From Pyrobaculum oguniense TE7 (GTDB taxonomy: Archaea; Thermoproteota; Thermoprotei; Thermoproteales; Thermoproteaceae): DNA of 64,000 nt. Location: NCBI GenBank assembly GCA_000247545.1, contig CP003316.1, forward strand, positions 1,955,233 through 2,019,232, given 5' to 3'. The notes under the pieces were generated by a model that was not told the origin of the DNA, searched no databases, and was given only the letters and a program-made list of their open reading frames with translations. Of the stretch, positions 51,507 through 61,217 are shown in pieces. Numbering within the stretch: the stretch's first letter is position 1; the number at the start of each line of letters is the position of its first letter. The position numbers and the translations under genes are program-made.

Positions 51507-52144
51507 AGGGAAAACTTTGCCTGTTCTTTTTTTTTTCGCTCGTTTTTTGCCTAAGTATATTTCGTTAATTGACGTAAGAAAGCGAGCTATGACGGGGTTC
51601 TGCCCTTGCAGTGTCTGCCTGTCCGTTGTTTTTGGTTGCCATTGCCTGAGACACTTTGGCTTAGCCGTTTTGCACAGAGGAGGAACCTGCGGGATCTGTG
51701 TGATCACATCGCCCGTTGCCCATGCGGTGCTTGCAGCCGGCGGCGGGTGTAGCAACACATGGGTGATGCCGCTTGGTGGCGCTTATGCACCAGAGGGAGC
51801 TAGGCCGAGCGGTGGTTTCCTAGGTAGGACGTGCACGCCGCAGAGCCGATCCAGTGTATCTTCCCAGGTTTAGAAGAGGGCCTAGAGTAAATATCCCTCG
51901 TAGCACTACCGTATTGAGTTGGTTGTAGATGTGCCAGATGTAGTAGGTGGACTAGTAGCCATACACGGCCATGGATTCAAGGCCTTAACCAGTTGCCCGG
52001 GTTTTGCCTCTGGAGGTGAGACCCGGCGAGGTGGCTGAGTGCGTGAAGCCTTTTTATACCACCGCCTATGGGGTAGTTGGCATGAAGACTTGTGCCGACA
52101 CGCCGCTCACAAGTACTGCTCACTGGCTCGTTGCAAAGCTGGCT
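51507..52144 (+). other. gap with debris of a decayed gene
   Basis: A plus-strand run reads VDVPDVVGGLVAIHGHGFKA and LTSCPGFASGGETRRGG near 51925-52035, and another frame, from about 52015, reads RPGEVAECVKPFYTTAYGVV then GMKTCADTPLTSTAHWLVAK up to TAG 52183 inside hisA. These two look like the end of one decayed gene I cannot name. Upstream (51580-51870) a Cys-rich frame with FCPCSVC and GCHC has gene-like cysteines but no support. No other feature seen. Confidence 0.35.
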
Positions 52145-52831
52145 TTACCAGTCGATACACTGGCTGAGATCACCGGCGTATAGGGAGTATCCCACTATGA
52201 CGCCGTCGAAGCCGAGGCGGAGCGCTTGCTCGACGTCGTGGCAGTTCTTCACGCCTCCGGCGTAGTAGACCCTCGGCGCGAGCCTCCTCAGCGTCCTCAC
52301 GTCCACCTCTGCCTTGACGCCTCCGCCTGTCCCCTCTATCTCGACTGCCGTTACCACCACGGTTGCGTAGGGCGCTGCCCTTGAGAGCAGCTCAACGGCG
52401 GCCTCGATGGTCAAGGCCTCCTCTAGCCACCCGCCGATGAGTATCTTGCCGGCTCTGTAGTCCAGCGAGACGGCGAGCCTCTCTCCGTACCTCTCGGCTA
52501 TTTCGGCAAAGAGGGGCCAGTTCTTGAAGGGGAGGGATCCCACCACGGCGTATCTGCACAGTGAGAGGGCAACCTCCACAGCCTCGGCGCTTCTAAGGCC
52601 TCCTCCCAGCTGGCACCTGCCCCCCAGTATCTGAGCTACTTCGCGTATTGTATCCACGTTTACAGGCTTGCCCGCCTCGGCGCCGTCGAGATCCACCACG
52701 TGGACAAGGGGCGCTCTTCGGAATTTCTCGGCAAGCTGGACTGGGTCGCCTGTGTATACGTAAACGCCGCGTTGGCCCTTGACCCTCTTGACGGCCTTCC
52801 CGCCTTCTATGTCTATAGAGGGGATGATCAT
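52145..52831 (-). CDS. hisA: ProFAR isomerase (histidine biosynthesis)
   Basis: HisA carries out the Amadori isomerisation of ProFAR to PRFAR. The 228-residue half-barrel protein has the catalytic Asp in IIPSIDIEGGKAVKRVKG, and the phosphate sites in LGGGLRSAEAVEVAL and YYAGGVKNCHDVEQAL. The ATG overlaps the hisB stop (ATGA), so hisB and hisA are one operon. Confidence 0.93.
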   Translation of the reverse strand: MIIPSIDIEGGKAVKRVKGQRGVYVYTGDPVQLAEKFRRAPLVHVVDLDGAEAGKPVNVDTIREVAQILGGRCQLGGGLRSAEAVEVALSLCRYAVVGSLPFKNWPLFAEIAERYGERLAVSLDYRAGKILIGGWLEEALTIEAAVELLSRAAPYATVVVTAVEIEGTGGGVKAEVDVRTLRRLAPRVYYAGGVKNCHDVEQALRLGFDGVIVGYSLYAGDLSQCIDW

Positions 52832-53385
52832 CCCAGCACCCCTTTTGTGGAGGGGGAGTCGCCTGGGGCCATTGCCTGTCTTAGGGCGAGACCTAGGGAC
52901 TTGTGGGCGGCCTCTACCTTGTGGTGGGGGTCGGCGCCCCTTGTGTATATGTGGATCGTGGCCTTGGCCTCTGCGGCTAGGGTGCGGACGAAGTGGGGGA
53001 ACATCCTCAGGGGGTAGCCCCCTATCGAGACGTCTGGCAACTTGGCCTTGACGACCCAGTAGGGCCTGCCGCCGAGGTCGACGGCGGCTAGGGCGAAGCT
53101 GTCGTCCATGGGGACGGCGGCCCAGCCGAACCTGGCGATGTCCTTCCTCTCGCCCAGCAGGGCGTCTAGGGCCCTGCCTAGGGCTATGGCCACGTCCTCA
53201 ATTACGTGGTGGCCGTCGTCTAGCCTCCTGAGCTCGCGCGCCGCCACGGAGCCGCCGAGCCCTGCGTATTTAAGGAGGGTCTCCACCATGTGGGTGAGGA
53301 AGGGTATGGGGGTCTCCACCTGCAACGCCCCGCCCCGTCTCAGCTCCACGGCGACTTCGGTCTCCAGGGTCTTCCTGGTGTACAT
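52828..53385 (-). CDS. hisB: imidazoleglycerol-phosphate dehydratase
   Basis: HisB dehydrates imidazoleglycerol phosphate to imidazoleacetol phosphate. The 185-residue protein has the two metal motifs DDGHHVIEDVAIALG and ADPHHKVEAAHKSLG. ATG 53385 is about 25 nt from TTATAATACA at 53404-53413, so it is leaderless; the frame is open 11 codons further but the distance fits ATG 53385. First gene of the hisBA unit. Confidence 0.93.
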   Translation of the reverse strand: MYTRKTLETEVAVELRRGGALQVETPIPFLTHMVETLLKYAGLGGSVAARELRRLDDGHHVIEDVAIALGRALDALLGERKDIARFGWAAVPMDDSFALAAVDLGGRPYWVVKAKLPDVSIGGYPLRMFPHFVRTLAAEAKATIHIYTRGADPHHKVEAAHKSLGLALRQAMAPGDSPSTKGVLG

Positions 53386-53433
53386 GGGGCTAGAGGTGGG
53401 TTGTATTATAAGCTTCACGGGCTGGGCAATGCG

Positions 53434-53862
53434 CTACTTGGTGTACAACGGCTCTTTGACCACTAATACTTGAAATTCAGCCGTGGCGTTGTCCACTACG
53501 ACTCTTCCTGGGAGTATTGTGCCTGGCTGGGCGTCGATTTGGATGCTCGCAACGCATATTACTGTGTCGTTTGCTGGTGCGACGGCCCCTCGGCCTCCGC
53601 AGTCTACTGTGACGGTCTTATCAGCCACCTCCACAGCTTTTATTGTGAGGGGGCGGCCCTCATAGTTGCGGATCTGGAAGGCTAGCGTGTTGTTGAATAT
53701 TTCGGCATACAGTACTAGGAGCGGCGGAGGCTTGCTAATAGGCGTGTCTAGAGGCTCTGTGGGCAATGCGCCTTGTTTGGCCGTCGTGATGTACAACGCC
53801 GCGGCGACTATGGCGATGACCAAAGCCGCGGCCCCAGCGGTCAGCCTGCTCTCCGCGGCCAT
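53434..53862 (-). CDS. N-anchored extracellular protein (pilin-like layout)
   Basis: The 142-residue protein has a short polar start, one Ala/Ile/Val-rich helix ([20 protein letters not shown]), then a strand-rich outside domain with one Cys pair (VDCGGRG and VICVASIQ). The layout resembles archaeal pilin-like and single-pass surface proteins. I see no clear class III signal peptide cleavage site. It sits between hisB and hisF, divergent from hisF, and its function is not histidine-related as far as can be seen. Confidence 0.7.
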   Translation of the reverse strand: MAAESRLTAGAAALVIAIVAAALYITTAKQGALPTEPLDTPISKPPPLLVLYAEIFNNTLAFQIRNYEGRPLTIKAVEVADKTVTVDCGGRGAVAPANDTVICVASIQIDAQPGTILPGRVVVDNATAEFQVLVVKEPLYTK

Positions 53863-53908
53863 GTTTCTATATTGTGAGAAGTATTTATACGGTAAAGAAC
53901 CGTATCTC

Positions 53909-54664
53909 ATGGCCGTACGCGTCATACCCTGTCTCGACATGGACGGGAAGGCTGGGGTGGTGGTGAAGGGGGTGAACTTCGAAGGGGTTAGGGAAGTGGG
54001 CGACCCGGTGGAGATGGCGGTGAGGTACGAGGAGGAGGGGGCTGACGAGATTGCGATTCTGGACATCACGGCAACGCCGGAGGGTAGGTCCACCTTTGTG
54101 GAGTCGGTGAGGAGGGTGGCAGAGACGGTGTCTATCCCGGTGCTGGTGGGGGGCGGAGTGAGGGGGCTAGAGGACGCCGCCGCGTTGTTCAAGGCGGGGG
54201 CGGATAAGGTGTCGGTCAACACAGCTGCGGTTAAGAACCCGCGCCTCGTCTCGGAGATAGCAAGGGAGTTCGGCTCCCAGTCCACCGTCGTGGCCATAGA
54301 CGCCAAGCTGGTGGGGGGCCGCTACGAGGTCTTCGTGAGGGGCGGGAGGGAGCCCACGGGGCTAGACACCGTGGAGTGGGCTAAAAAGGTGGAGGAGCTA
54401 GGCGCCGGGGAGATCCTCCTCACCTCTATTGACAGAGACGGCACGAGGCTGGGCTACGACTTGGAGCTTATCCGCCGCGTCGCCGAGTCGGTAGGGATCC
54501 CCGTAATCGCCTCAGGTGGAGCCGGGGCGCTTGAGCACTTCTACGAGGCCGCCGCCGCGGGGGCAGACGCAGTGCTGGCCGCCTCCCTCTTCCACTTCCG
54601 GGTTTTGACAATCGGTGAGGTGAAACGCTATCTAAGGCAGAGGGGGGTCGAGGTGAGGCTATGA
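53909..54664 (+). CDS. hisF: imidazole glycerol phosphate synthase, cyclase subunit
   Basis: HisF closes the imidazole ring, using ammonia from HisH. The 251-residue barrel has the catalytic Asp in [20 protein letters not shown] and the second in [18 protein letters not shown] 53909 follows TATTTATACGG by about 23 nt, so it is leaderless. First of hisF-hisD-hisE on the plus strand. Its partner hisH lies at the right edge of the window. Confidence 0.95.
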   Translation: MAVRVIPCLDMDGKAGVVVKGVNFEGVREVGDPVEMAVRYEEEGADEIAILDITATPEGRSTFVESVRRVAETVSIPVLVGGGVRGLEDAAALFKAGADKVSVNTAAVKNPRLVSEIAREFGSQSTVVAIDAKLVGGRYEVFVRGGREPTGLDTVEWAKKVEELGAGEILLTSIDRDGTRLGYDLELIRRVAESVGIPVIASGGAGALEHFYEAAAAGADAVLAASLFHFRVLTIGEVKRYLRQRGVEVRL

Positions 54665-55770
54665 GGAAGGGCTTCCCTCGCGACGTGCTTGAGGCCGCCG
54701 GCAAGATAATTGACGATGTCAGAGACGGCGGGCTAGGCGCCGCTCTTAAATACTCCGAGAGGCTCGACGGCGAGGCGCCGAGGGAGGTCCTAATCGCGCC
54801 GCGGCCTGGGGGCGACCCCGGCGTGGTGGGGGCGGCGCTGGAGGCGGTCCGCTCCCTTGAGGCGCTTTACAGGAAGCTGGCGCCGCCCAGCGCTGTGGAC
54901 TACTACGGCGGCGTCCTCAGAACGGTGGTGTGGAAGCCGGTGAGGAGGACGGCGCTATACGTCCCGGCGCGCTATGTCTCCACCTTGGTGATGCTGGCCG
55001 TGCCGGCGAAGGCGGCGGGTGTCGAGGAGCTGTACGTGGTTACTCCCCCCAGGGGGGTTACGGGGGAGGTCCTCGCAGTGGCGAAGGAGCTGGGGATCAA
55101 GGCGGTTTTGGCGCTGGGAGGGGCCCACGGCCTTGCATACGCCGCCTTCCACCTCGGCGTGGACATGCTGGCGGGCCCTGGGGGTCTCTACGTCCAGGCC
55201 GCCAAGTTCCTCCTCTCCCAGTACGTGGGGATTGACGGGATTGAGGGGCCGACGGAGCTTGTGGTATATGCAGAGGGGGTGCCTCCCGAGACGGCGGCGC
55301 GCGGCGCCTTAGCCCAGCTGGAACACGGCCCGACCTCCTTTGCCTACGTCCTATCCACCGACGCCTCCCTCCTAAAAGGCGTCGAGGAGGTGTACAAGAG
55401 GGAGAAGACCTCGTCTATGGGCCCCCTAGAGACGCGGCTGGTGTCAAGCGTGGAGGAGGCTGTGGAGTTCATTGACGCTGTGGCGCCGGAGCACTTGGAG
55501 GTCTGGGGCCGGCGGGACATCGCGTATAGGGTTAGGAACGTGGGGGCGGTGTCGGTGAATATGCCCTCCCCCTACCTCGACTACGTGGCCGGCATTAGCC
55601 ACGTCTTGCCCACAGGCGGCACTGCGAGGTGGCGTGGCATAATCACGCCGCTGACCTTCATGAAGGCTGTCGGCATCGCCGAGGCCGTCGGCGAAATTAA
55701 GCTGGCCGAGGCGGCTAGGAGGCTGGCGCAGTACGAGGGCTTCCAGTTCCACTACAGAGCGTTGTTATGA
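54661..55770 (+). CDS. hisD: histidinol dehydrogenase
   Basis: HisD oxidises histidinol to histidine in two NAD-linked steps. The 369-residue protein is on the short side. Zinc ligands and catalytic residues are visible: Gln/His in [26 protein letters not shown], the Asp in [20 protein letters not shown], and the last His in [11 protein letters not shown]. The ATG overlaps the hisF stop and its own stop overlaps hisE (ATGA). Confidence 0.94.
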   Translation: MRKGFPRDVLEAAGKIIDDVRDGGLGAALKYSERLDGEAPREVLIAPRPGGDPGVVGAALEAVRSLEALYRKLAPPSAVDYYGGVLRTVVWKPVRRTALYVPARYVSTLVMLAVPAKAAGVEELYVVTPPRGVTGEVLAVAKELGIKAVLALGGAHGLAYAAFHLGVDMLAGPGGLYVQAAKFLLSQYVGIDGIEGPTELVVYAEGVPPETAARGALAQLEHGPTSFAYVLSTDASLLKGVEEVYKREKTSSMGPLETRLVSSVEEAVEFIDAVAPEHLEVWGRRDIAYRVRNVGAVSVNMPSPYLDYVAGISHVLPTGGTARWRGIITPLTFMKAVGIAEAVGEIKLAEAARRLAQYEGFQFHYRALL

Positions 55771-56051
55771 GCTGCAAGGTGCTGGAGGAGCTGGAGGAGG
55801 TCATTAGGCGGAGGATCGAGGAGAGGAACCCCGAGAGCTACACCTACCGCCTCTACTCCTCCGGCATTCCCCACATCGCGCGGAAGGTGGGGGAAGAGGC
55901 CGTGGAGGCCGCCGTGGCGGCGATAGCGGAGGGGCGGGAGAGGCTTGCCGAAGAGGCGGCCGACCTCCTCTACCACCTCCTCGTCCTCCTAAACGCGGCG
56001 GGGCTGTCGCTGAGGGACGTCTGCAACGTGTTGGAGAAGAGAAGGAAGTAG
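55767..56051 (+). CDS. hisE: phosphoribosyl-ATP pyrophosphohydrolase
   Basis: HisE hydrolyses phosphoribosyl-ATP to phosphoribosyl-AMP. The 94-residue helical protein has HIARKVGEEAVEAAVAAIAE and EEAADLLYHLLVLLNAAGLS, the MazG-like metal motif of HisE. The ATG overlaps the hisD stop. HisI, the next enzyme, is a separate gene at 63.3 kb, so the HisIE fusion common in bacteria is absent. Confidence 0.94.
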   Translation: MSCKVLEELEEVIRRRIEERNPESYTYRLYSSGIPHIARKVGEEAVEAAVAAIAEGRERLAEEAADLLYHLLVLLNAAGLSLRDVCNVLEKRRK

Positions 56052-56056
56052 GCGTG

Positions 56057-56107
56057 GGCGCGCGTTAGCTCCCGGCGGCAGGTAGACGCGGATCCCTGGC
56101 GCGCGCC
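56057..56107. ncRNA. GC-rich hairpin after hisE, possible small RNA or terminator
   Basis: GGCGCGCG (56057-56064) is a perfect complement of CGCGCGCC (56100-56107), with 35 nt between that can form a small inner pairing (GCG at 56075-56077 with CGC at 56087-56089). It starts 6 nt after the hisE stop. It could be a transcript-end structure, or a one-stem H/ACA-like guide with an internal loop; no ACA follows. Confidence 0.35.
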
Positions 56108-56136
56108 GATCTCGGCCTCGCCAAGGCGCGTACCAA

Positions 56137-56817
56137 TTAAGAGGTTGGCTGTGGGGTAGGCTGGGTCGAGGCCTCTCTGTATGCCAGCATTTCTATGATG
56201 AACACTGCCACGAACAACGCCCAGCCGACAACGCCCACAAACGGCACAAAGGACAACACCAAGGCTACGATGTAGAGGGTGAAGGCCGTGCGGAATTTCT
56301 GGATGTTAGTGCGCCTGTACATGTCATCGAGGTACAGGATGTGTGTAATAGCTAGGAACAAACCAAACGCGCCCGCGGCGGCGAGGAGGCCCAATATTCC
56401 GAAAAACCAAGCAACATGCCCCGAGGAAAAGTCGGTGACGATAACAGGCAACGACTCTGCGGAGAGGACTAATGCCAGCGACGTCGCCAGGATGGCAATC
56501 CAGAGCACTGACGCAATGACCGCGCCCCACGCCTGCCACTGAGCCCACCTCACCCCGTGCTTGTGTAGGCCCATGTAGCCTCTGAAGACGTAGCGGAGCA
56601 CTACGGCTAAGTAGGCCGCCCCCGGCGCTATCGTCGCGCTTAAAATCGTGGTTGCCCACAACTTGCTGGAGGGCTCCCACCCCCACGGCGGTAGCGCCGG
56701 CACTTTAGACATTGATCCAAACGCCAACGCAACTACGACCACTGCTGTGGCTATAGCAAGTATTATCGAGAAGAGGTATCCCCTATACAAAAATCTACAG
56801 GATGTTTGGAAGTCCAT
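56137..56817 (-). CDS. polytopic membrane protein of unknown function
   Basis: The 226-residue protein has about six hydrophobic helices, with short loops, and a Pro/Thr tail (ASTQPTPQPTS). ATG 56817 is chosen over the longer GTG/ATG options because TATA-like CTATATTAAAG at 56840-56850 is about 25 nt upstream. Divergent from nothing; the FAD gene lies upstream on the same strand with its own promoter. Not recognised. Confidence 0.75.
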   Translation of the reverse strand: MDFQTSCRFLYRGYLFSIILAIATAVVVVALAFGSMSKVPALPPWGWEPSSKLWATTILSATIAPGAAYLAVVLRYVFRGYMGLHKHGVRWAQWQAWGAVIASVLWIAILATSLALVLSAESLPVIVTDFSSGHVAWFFGILGLLAAAGAFGLFLAITHILYLDDMYRRTNIQKFRTAFTLYIVALVLSFVPFVGVVGWALFVAVFIIEMLAYREASTQPTPQPTS

Positions 56818-56914
56818 ACATTTTAGTGCTGTCTCTTTAATATAGCTTTCTCCCCCTACGCCGGCTTTAGACTTTGTAAAGGCCGCAGCGGTCACTAGAC
56901 GTCTGCGGGGGTTG

Positions 56915-58354
56915 TCAAGTAGATCCCAGATATTTGAGTATCCCCCTGGCGGCGAGGACGCCTGTGGCGGCCGCCACGTTTATACCGCGGGAGAGGCCGG
57001 CACCGTCGCCTGCCACAAAGAGGCCCGGGACCGTGGTCATTAGGTTTTTGTCCACGGCGGGTCTCGCTGAGTAGTACTTAATCTCCGGCGCGTATATCAA
57101 CGTCTGGGGGCTTGCCACGCCGGGGGCCAGCTCGTCCAGTTTTTTAAGCCCCTCTATTATGTCCTCGACCACGCGGTGCGGCAATGCTAGGGAGATGTCG
57201 CCCGGCGTCACGTCCTTCAGCGTCGGGGAGATGCTGGATCTCCTAATCCGCTCCCACGTGGAGCGTTGCCCCCTCTCCAGGTCGTATAGGCGCTGGATCA
57301 GCGGTTTGCCGCCCCCCAGCTTGGTGGCCAGGCGGGCAATCGATTTGCCGTATTCGACCGTGTCCTCCATGGGATCCGTGAGGCGGAGCGTGACGAGGAA
57401 GGCGAAGTTTGTGTTCTCGCTTTTCTTCTCAAGATATGTCTCGCCGTTTACGCCGACTGTTCCATCTGAGTAGACCTCCTTGACGACGAATCCCTTGGGG
57501 TTGGTGCAGAAGGTTCTGACCTTGTCGTCGTATTTCGAGGTGTAGAGGATGACCTTGGGGTCGTGCACGGCGTCTGTGAGGGGCTTCATCACCTGGTAGG
57601 GCACCTCTACCCTAACTCCTATGTCTAGGGGGCCGAAGTCCAGCTGGGCCCCGAGCTTTTTTATCTGGCCTACAAGCCACTCGGCGCCGCCTCTGCCCGG
57701 CGCCAGAAGGACTGCCCTGGCGTTGAGGACGCCGCGGCTAGTCTTCACTACGAAGAGACCGTTGGCGCCCTTCTCTACCTCAAGCGCCCAGGTGGCGTAC
57801 ATCACAGAGACCCCTCTGCCCTCTAGGTACTGGGTTATGGCATCTACCACCTTGCGCGAGCCGTCGGTCCCCATATGTCTCTGCCTTATGGGGACAATCC
57901 TGGCGTTGACCCTCGCCGCCAGGGCTGAGAGCTTGTTAATAGCTTCCAAGTTCGGCTCGTAGACGTGGCCAGGCGCGCCGAACTTTACAAATACCGAGTC
58001 GACGTAGTTTATCAGCTCCATGGCCTTGTCCCAGTCGCCCACCAGCTCGTGTAGGTCTCCCCCCACATCGGGCCTGAGGTTTATCAACCCGGAGCTGAGG
58101 GTGCCGGCGCCCCCTATTCCGTACACGATGTGGCACGGTACGCAGAAGGTGCACTTCTCCAGGGGGGTCTGCAGGGGGCAGTGCCTCTGGGACGCCTTGT
58201 ACCCGCCGTCTATGAGGGCGATTTTTATGCCTCCCGCCTCGGCCAGTTCAAGGGCAGCGAATAGGCCGGCGGGGCCCGCTCCGACTATCACAACGTCATA
58301 ATCTCCTACATATCTGTCAAGAACCTTGAGGCGGCCCAGATACTGGCTTACCAC
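56915..58354 (-). CDS. FAD-dependent oxidoreductase
   Basis: The 479-residue protein has the FAD-binding [20 protein letters not shown] at residue 18, a Cys-rich insert [18 protein letters not shown], and the C-terminal FAD motif [20 protein letters not shown]. The type resembles archaeal Geranylgeranyl-reductase-unlike, HI0933/'putative FAD dehydrogenase' proteins; substrate unknown. The CTFC..C insert may hold a metal. GTG 58354 follows TATAAATAC by about 25 nt. Confidence 0.86.
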   Translation of the reverse strand: MVSQYLGRLKVLDRYVGDYDVVIVGAGPAGLFAALELAEAGGIKIALIDGGYKASQRHCPLQTPLEKCTFCVPCHIVYGIGGAGTLSSGLINLRPDVGGDLHELVGDWDKAMELINYVDSVFVKFGAPGHVYEPNLEAINKLSALAARVNARIVPIRQRHMGTDGSRKVVDAITQYLEGRGVSVMYATWALEVEKGANGLFVVKTSRGVLNARAVLLAPGRGGAEWLVGQIKKLGAQLDFGPLDIGVRVEVPYQVMKPLTDAVHDPKVILYTSKYDDKVRTFCTNPKGFVVKEVYSDGTVGVNGETYLEKKSENTNFAFLVTLRLTDPMEDTVEYGKSIARLATKLGGGKPLIQRLYDLERGQRSTWERIRRSSISPTLKDVTPGDISLALPHRVVEDIIEGLKKLDELAPGVASPQTLIYAPEIKYYSARPAVDKNLMTTVPGLFVAGDGAGLSRGINVAAATGVLAARGILKYLGST

Positions 58355-58452
58355 CTTGCTCTCACTCTAAAGTTAGTATTTATACACTTTTTCGTATAAT
58401 GTACAAGAGGAAGCCGCCCCCGGAAGTTCTCATACCTATTAGCTGGCGGCGA

Positions 58453-58923
58453 TCAACGCGCCAGCTCTCTTATTTTCTGGACGAGGCGCCTTATGTCGCG
58501 GGCCGCTGCGTCGTCGTCTGGATACGCGCTGAGGACCCCCTCTTTGTCCGGGCCGTTGTACTGGTATTCGTGTAGTAGCAACGCCAAGTTGGTATAGAGG
58601 TCCACGTCTCCGCCGATGATCTGCGCGACCTTTTTCAGAGCCGTGGTGGGCATAATGGCAACTACCCACAGCGCCCTTTCCACAGCCCTCCTCGCCCCCC
58701 TTGGCTTCTTTAGCCCGGGAAACGCCTTTCTTAAATCATCCAATCTATCTACCGCATAGGCGGCGACGACCGCCTTCCACGCTTGCCATGCCTTGCCGGC
58801 GGCGTTTCGCACAAGCCCCTCCTCGAGAAACTCCTCCGCAAGCTCTGCCTCGTAGAGAGCCTCCCTCAGCCTAACCTCTCTATAACGCTTTATGTCAAAC
58901 CACGGCTTAGGGAGTTGCTCCAT
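58453..58923 (-). CDS. PaREP1-family protein
   Basis: The 156-residue helical protein matches the PaREP1 family, repeated many times in Pyrobaculum genomes. Features are LPKPWFDIKRYREVRLREAL at the start, LVRNAAGKAWQAWKAVVAAY in the middle, IMPTTALKKVAQIIGG, and LHEYQYNGPDKEGVLSAY near the end. The layout of helices resembles HEPN-type proteins. Function of the family is unknown. It lies between the FAD gene and purA, on the same strand, with an A/T-rich sequence about 25 nt before its ATG. A strong pointer to the host group. Confidence 0.9.
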   Translation of the reverse strand: MEQLPKPWFDIKRYREVRLREALYEAELAEEFLEEGLVRNAAGKAWQAWKAVVAAYAVDRLDDLRKAFPGLKKPRGARRAVERALWVVAIMPTTALKKVAQIIGGDVDLYTNLALLLHEYQYNGPDKEGVLSAYPDDDAAARDIRRLVQKIRELAR

Positions 58924-58948
58924 TGCTCGTCCGTGGCCACTCGTTAAT

Positions 58949-59953
58949 TTACTTAACTCCCTTCTCCCGCCTGAGATCCACCATGTGCTGGGGCTCAGGC
59001 CCCGTGCCTATTAGGGTAATTGGCACGTTGAGCTGGGCTTCTAGCTCGTCTATCCACCTCCTTGCATCTGGCGGGAGGTCTTGCCACCGGGTTTTCCCAG
59101 CCGCCTCCCTGAAGAGGACATCCACCTTCGTGACGGCGATTTGGGTCGGGGTGTTGAGGAGCACTGCGCGGCGCGCAAGCTCTAGATTAAAGGGCGCGGC
59201 CCTCCTCGGCCTGCCCGTAACTGCGCCCCTCTCCGCCCAGCCCCTCCTCTCGGCCTCCTCCGGCGGGAGCTCCCCCGGGAGAGGACCATTGCCCACCCTA
59301 GTCACGTAGGCCTTGAAGACAAGCACCACGTGGTCTACGGCCTTAGGCCCCACGCCGGCTTCCGAGAGAACGCCTGACGCAGTGACGTCTCTGCTAGTGA
59401 CGTAGGGGTAGGTGCCGTGGTAGAGGGAGAGAAAAGTGCCCTGGGTCCCCTCGATTACCACGCCTCTGTTCTTGAACTCGTGTATCATGGCGGGCACGTC
59501 GGCGAGGTATGGCTTCAGCACTTCGAATTCCCTCGCCAGCTTAAGCCTCCTCAACACTCTGTCCACCATAGCGGCGCCGACGCCTTGCCCCGTGGAGCCA
59601 ACGGTCTTCATCAAGTGCTCGTCCCTCCTCTCGGCTTCGACATGCGCCTCTTCTATCACGCCAGTGTTGAAGTCCACGTAGCTACGGCCCCTGCCGAACT
59701 TCTCCACCTCTGACAAAAACACGTCGATCTTGATCAACGCGCCGGGGGCCACCGCCAGCTTGGCCTCCTCGTAGACGAAGCAAGTAGGCAACGTGCGCAA
59801 CACCACGGACTCCCCGCGCCAAGACACCGTGTGGCCGGCGTTGGGGGCGCCCGTCCTCACGCAGAGGGCCGGCTTGTCGGCAGTTGCGAGATAGGCTACC
59901 ACCTTGCCCTTGCCCGTGTCGCCGAAAAAGCCGTCTACCACCACGTACAGCAT
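58949..59953 (-). CDS. purA: adenylosuccinate synthetase
   Basis: PurA joins aspartate to IMP with GTP, the first step to AMP. The archaeal short form (334 residues) has VVDGFFGDTGKGKVVAYLAT with the phosphate loop and catalytic Asp, RTGAPNAGHTVSWRG with the catalytic His, and GSTGQGVGAAMVDRVLRR. ATG 59953 suits TTTTAATAAC about 23 nt upstream; GTG 59962 is the alternative. purB lies 19 nt upstream on the same strand, so the pair work together. Confidence 0.94.
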   Translation of the reverse strand: MLYVVVDGFFGDTGKGKVVAYLATADKPALCVRTGAPNAGHTVSWRGESVVLRTLPTCFVYEEAKLAVAPGALIKIDVFLSEVEKFGRGRSYVDFNTGVIEEAHVEAERRDEHLMKTVGSTGQGVGAAMVDRVLRRLKLAREFEVLKPYLADVPAMIHEFKNRGVVIEGTQGTFLSLYHGTYPYVTSRDVTASGVLSEAGVGPKAVDHVVLVFKAYVTRVGNGPLPGELPPEEAERRGWAERGAVTGRPRRAAPFNLELARRAVLLNTPTQIAVTKVDVLFREAAGKTRWQDLPPDARRWIDELEAQLNVPITLIGTGPEPQHMVDLRREKGVK

Positions 59954-59981
59954 AGTTTCCACCTGGCGACTGTTATTAAAA

Positions 59982-61196
59982 CTATTCGCAAAGCTTTAGG
60001 GAAAGAGCGTCCTCAATTAGCTTATCCACAGGCCAGCGCTGGTAGTCGTACACTACCGCCTTCACCTCCCTGGCCTTTCTATACGCCTCCGACCTGCTGA
60101 TCCCCTCTTTTATCATCCTGAGCATGTGGAACTCCGTCAAGATGTAGGGTAGGGCCTTCTGCAAGTTTTCCTGGATCCTCCCCTCGTCTATGTACACATT
60201 GCGCAACACCCTCAATGCCGTGGCTAAGATCTCGTCGACGGCGAGGAAGGCCTCGGGGATCCAAACCCGCTCGTTTGCCGAGTTTGTCAAGTCGCGCTCG
60301 TGCCAAAGCGCTATGTTCTCATATGCGACGTGGAGGAGCGCCCTGACGTACCTCGCCAAGCTCACGATGCGCTCAGACGCCGTGGGGTTTGCCTTGTGGG
60401 GCATAGCCGAGGACCCGCCGCCCCTCTCCACCACCTCCCCGATCTCCGGTCTAGAAAGCTCCCTTATCTCCACGGCTAGGCGCTCAAACACCGCGGCCAT
60501 CAGCGCCAACGCCGAGGCGAGGACGGCAAAGGCCTCACGCGGCGCCACCTGCGTCGTAATGGGGTGGTACGGCAGACCCAGCCGCTGGGCGACCCGCCTC
60601 CTCACCTCGGGGCCCAGCTCCCCCCAAGAGGCCATTGTCCCCACGGCGCCACCGATCTTAGCCCTTGCAAACTCCTCGGACAGCTCCAGCTGCCTACACG
60701 CGATGTACAGCTCGTAGTAGTAGTTTGCGAACTTGAAGCCTAGAGTGATTGGCTCTGCCCACTGGCCATGGGTCCTCCCCACCATCTCAAGCTCCTTGTA
60801 CCTCCTCGCCAGGCGGGCCAGCTCCTCCCCCACAGCCTTGGCCTTTTCCTTGACCAGAGAAATCGCTTTCCTTATCAGGAGGGCCCACGCCGTGTCTATA
60901 ACGTCGTTTGATGTGGCGCCGAAGTGCACGAAGCGGCAGTTGCTCCTCTGCTCCAGCAACAAGACTAGGCTGAGGATGTCGTGGCCCGTCTCCTTCTCCA
61001 AGGCGTATACCTCCTCTGCGCCTACCCGCGCCTTGCTTACGGCTTCGCAACACCCCCTCTCAGCCACCCCCAGCTCCTCCAAGGCGCAGACGAGCGCCCT
61101 CTCCACTTCCAGATACGCGTCGATAAACGCCTGCGGCGTAAACAGGCGACGCATCTCCTCCGACCCGTAGCGCCAGTCAAAGGGGGAGATTCCCAT
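59982..61196 (-). CDS. purB: adenylosuccinate lyase
   Basis: PurB splits adenylosuccinate and SAICAR. The 404-residue protein has HFGATSNDVIDTAWALL, the catalytic His in MVGRTHGQWAEPITLG, and the signature GGSSAMPHKANPTASERIV. ATG 61196 is about 23 nt from TTAAAACCC. Followed by purA. AICAR, released by the histidine pathway (hisF/hisH step), feeds purine synthesis, which makes this neighbourhood sensible. Confidence 0.95.
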   Translation of the reverse strand: MGISPFDWRYGSEEMRRLFTPQAFIDAYLEVERALVCALEELGVAERGCCEAVSKARVGAEEVYALEKETGHDILSLVLLLEQRSNCRFVHFGATSNDVIDTAWALLIRKAISLVKEKAKAVGEELARLARRYKELEMVGRTHGQWAEPITLGFKFANYYYELYIACRQLELSEEFARAKIGGAVGTMASWGELGPEVRRRVAQRLGLPYHPITTQVAPREAFAVLASALALMAAVFERLAVEIRELSRPEIGEVVERGGGSSAMPHKANPTASERIVSLARYVRALLHVAYENIALWHERDLTNSANERVWIPEAFLAVDEILATALRVLRNVYIDEGRIQENLQKALPYILTEFHMLRMIKEGISRSEAYRKAREVKAVVYDYQRWPVDKLIEDALSLKLCE

Positions 61197-61217
61197 GTCT
61201 CTTCCTGCGGCCGGGTT

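Noticed and set aside
51493-51873. Plus-strand frame with Cys pairs resembling a transposase zinc ribbon.
   Set aside because: It overlaps the secreted gene on the other strand, lacks a promoter and shows no catalytic domain; no inverted repeats were found.
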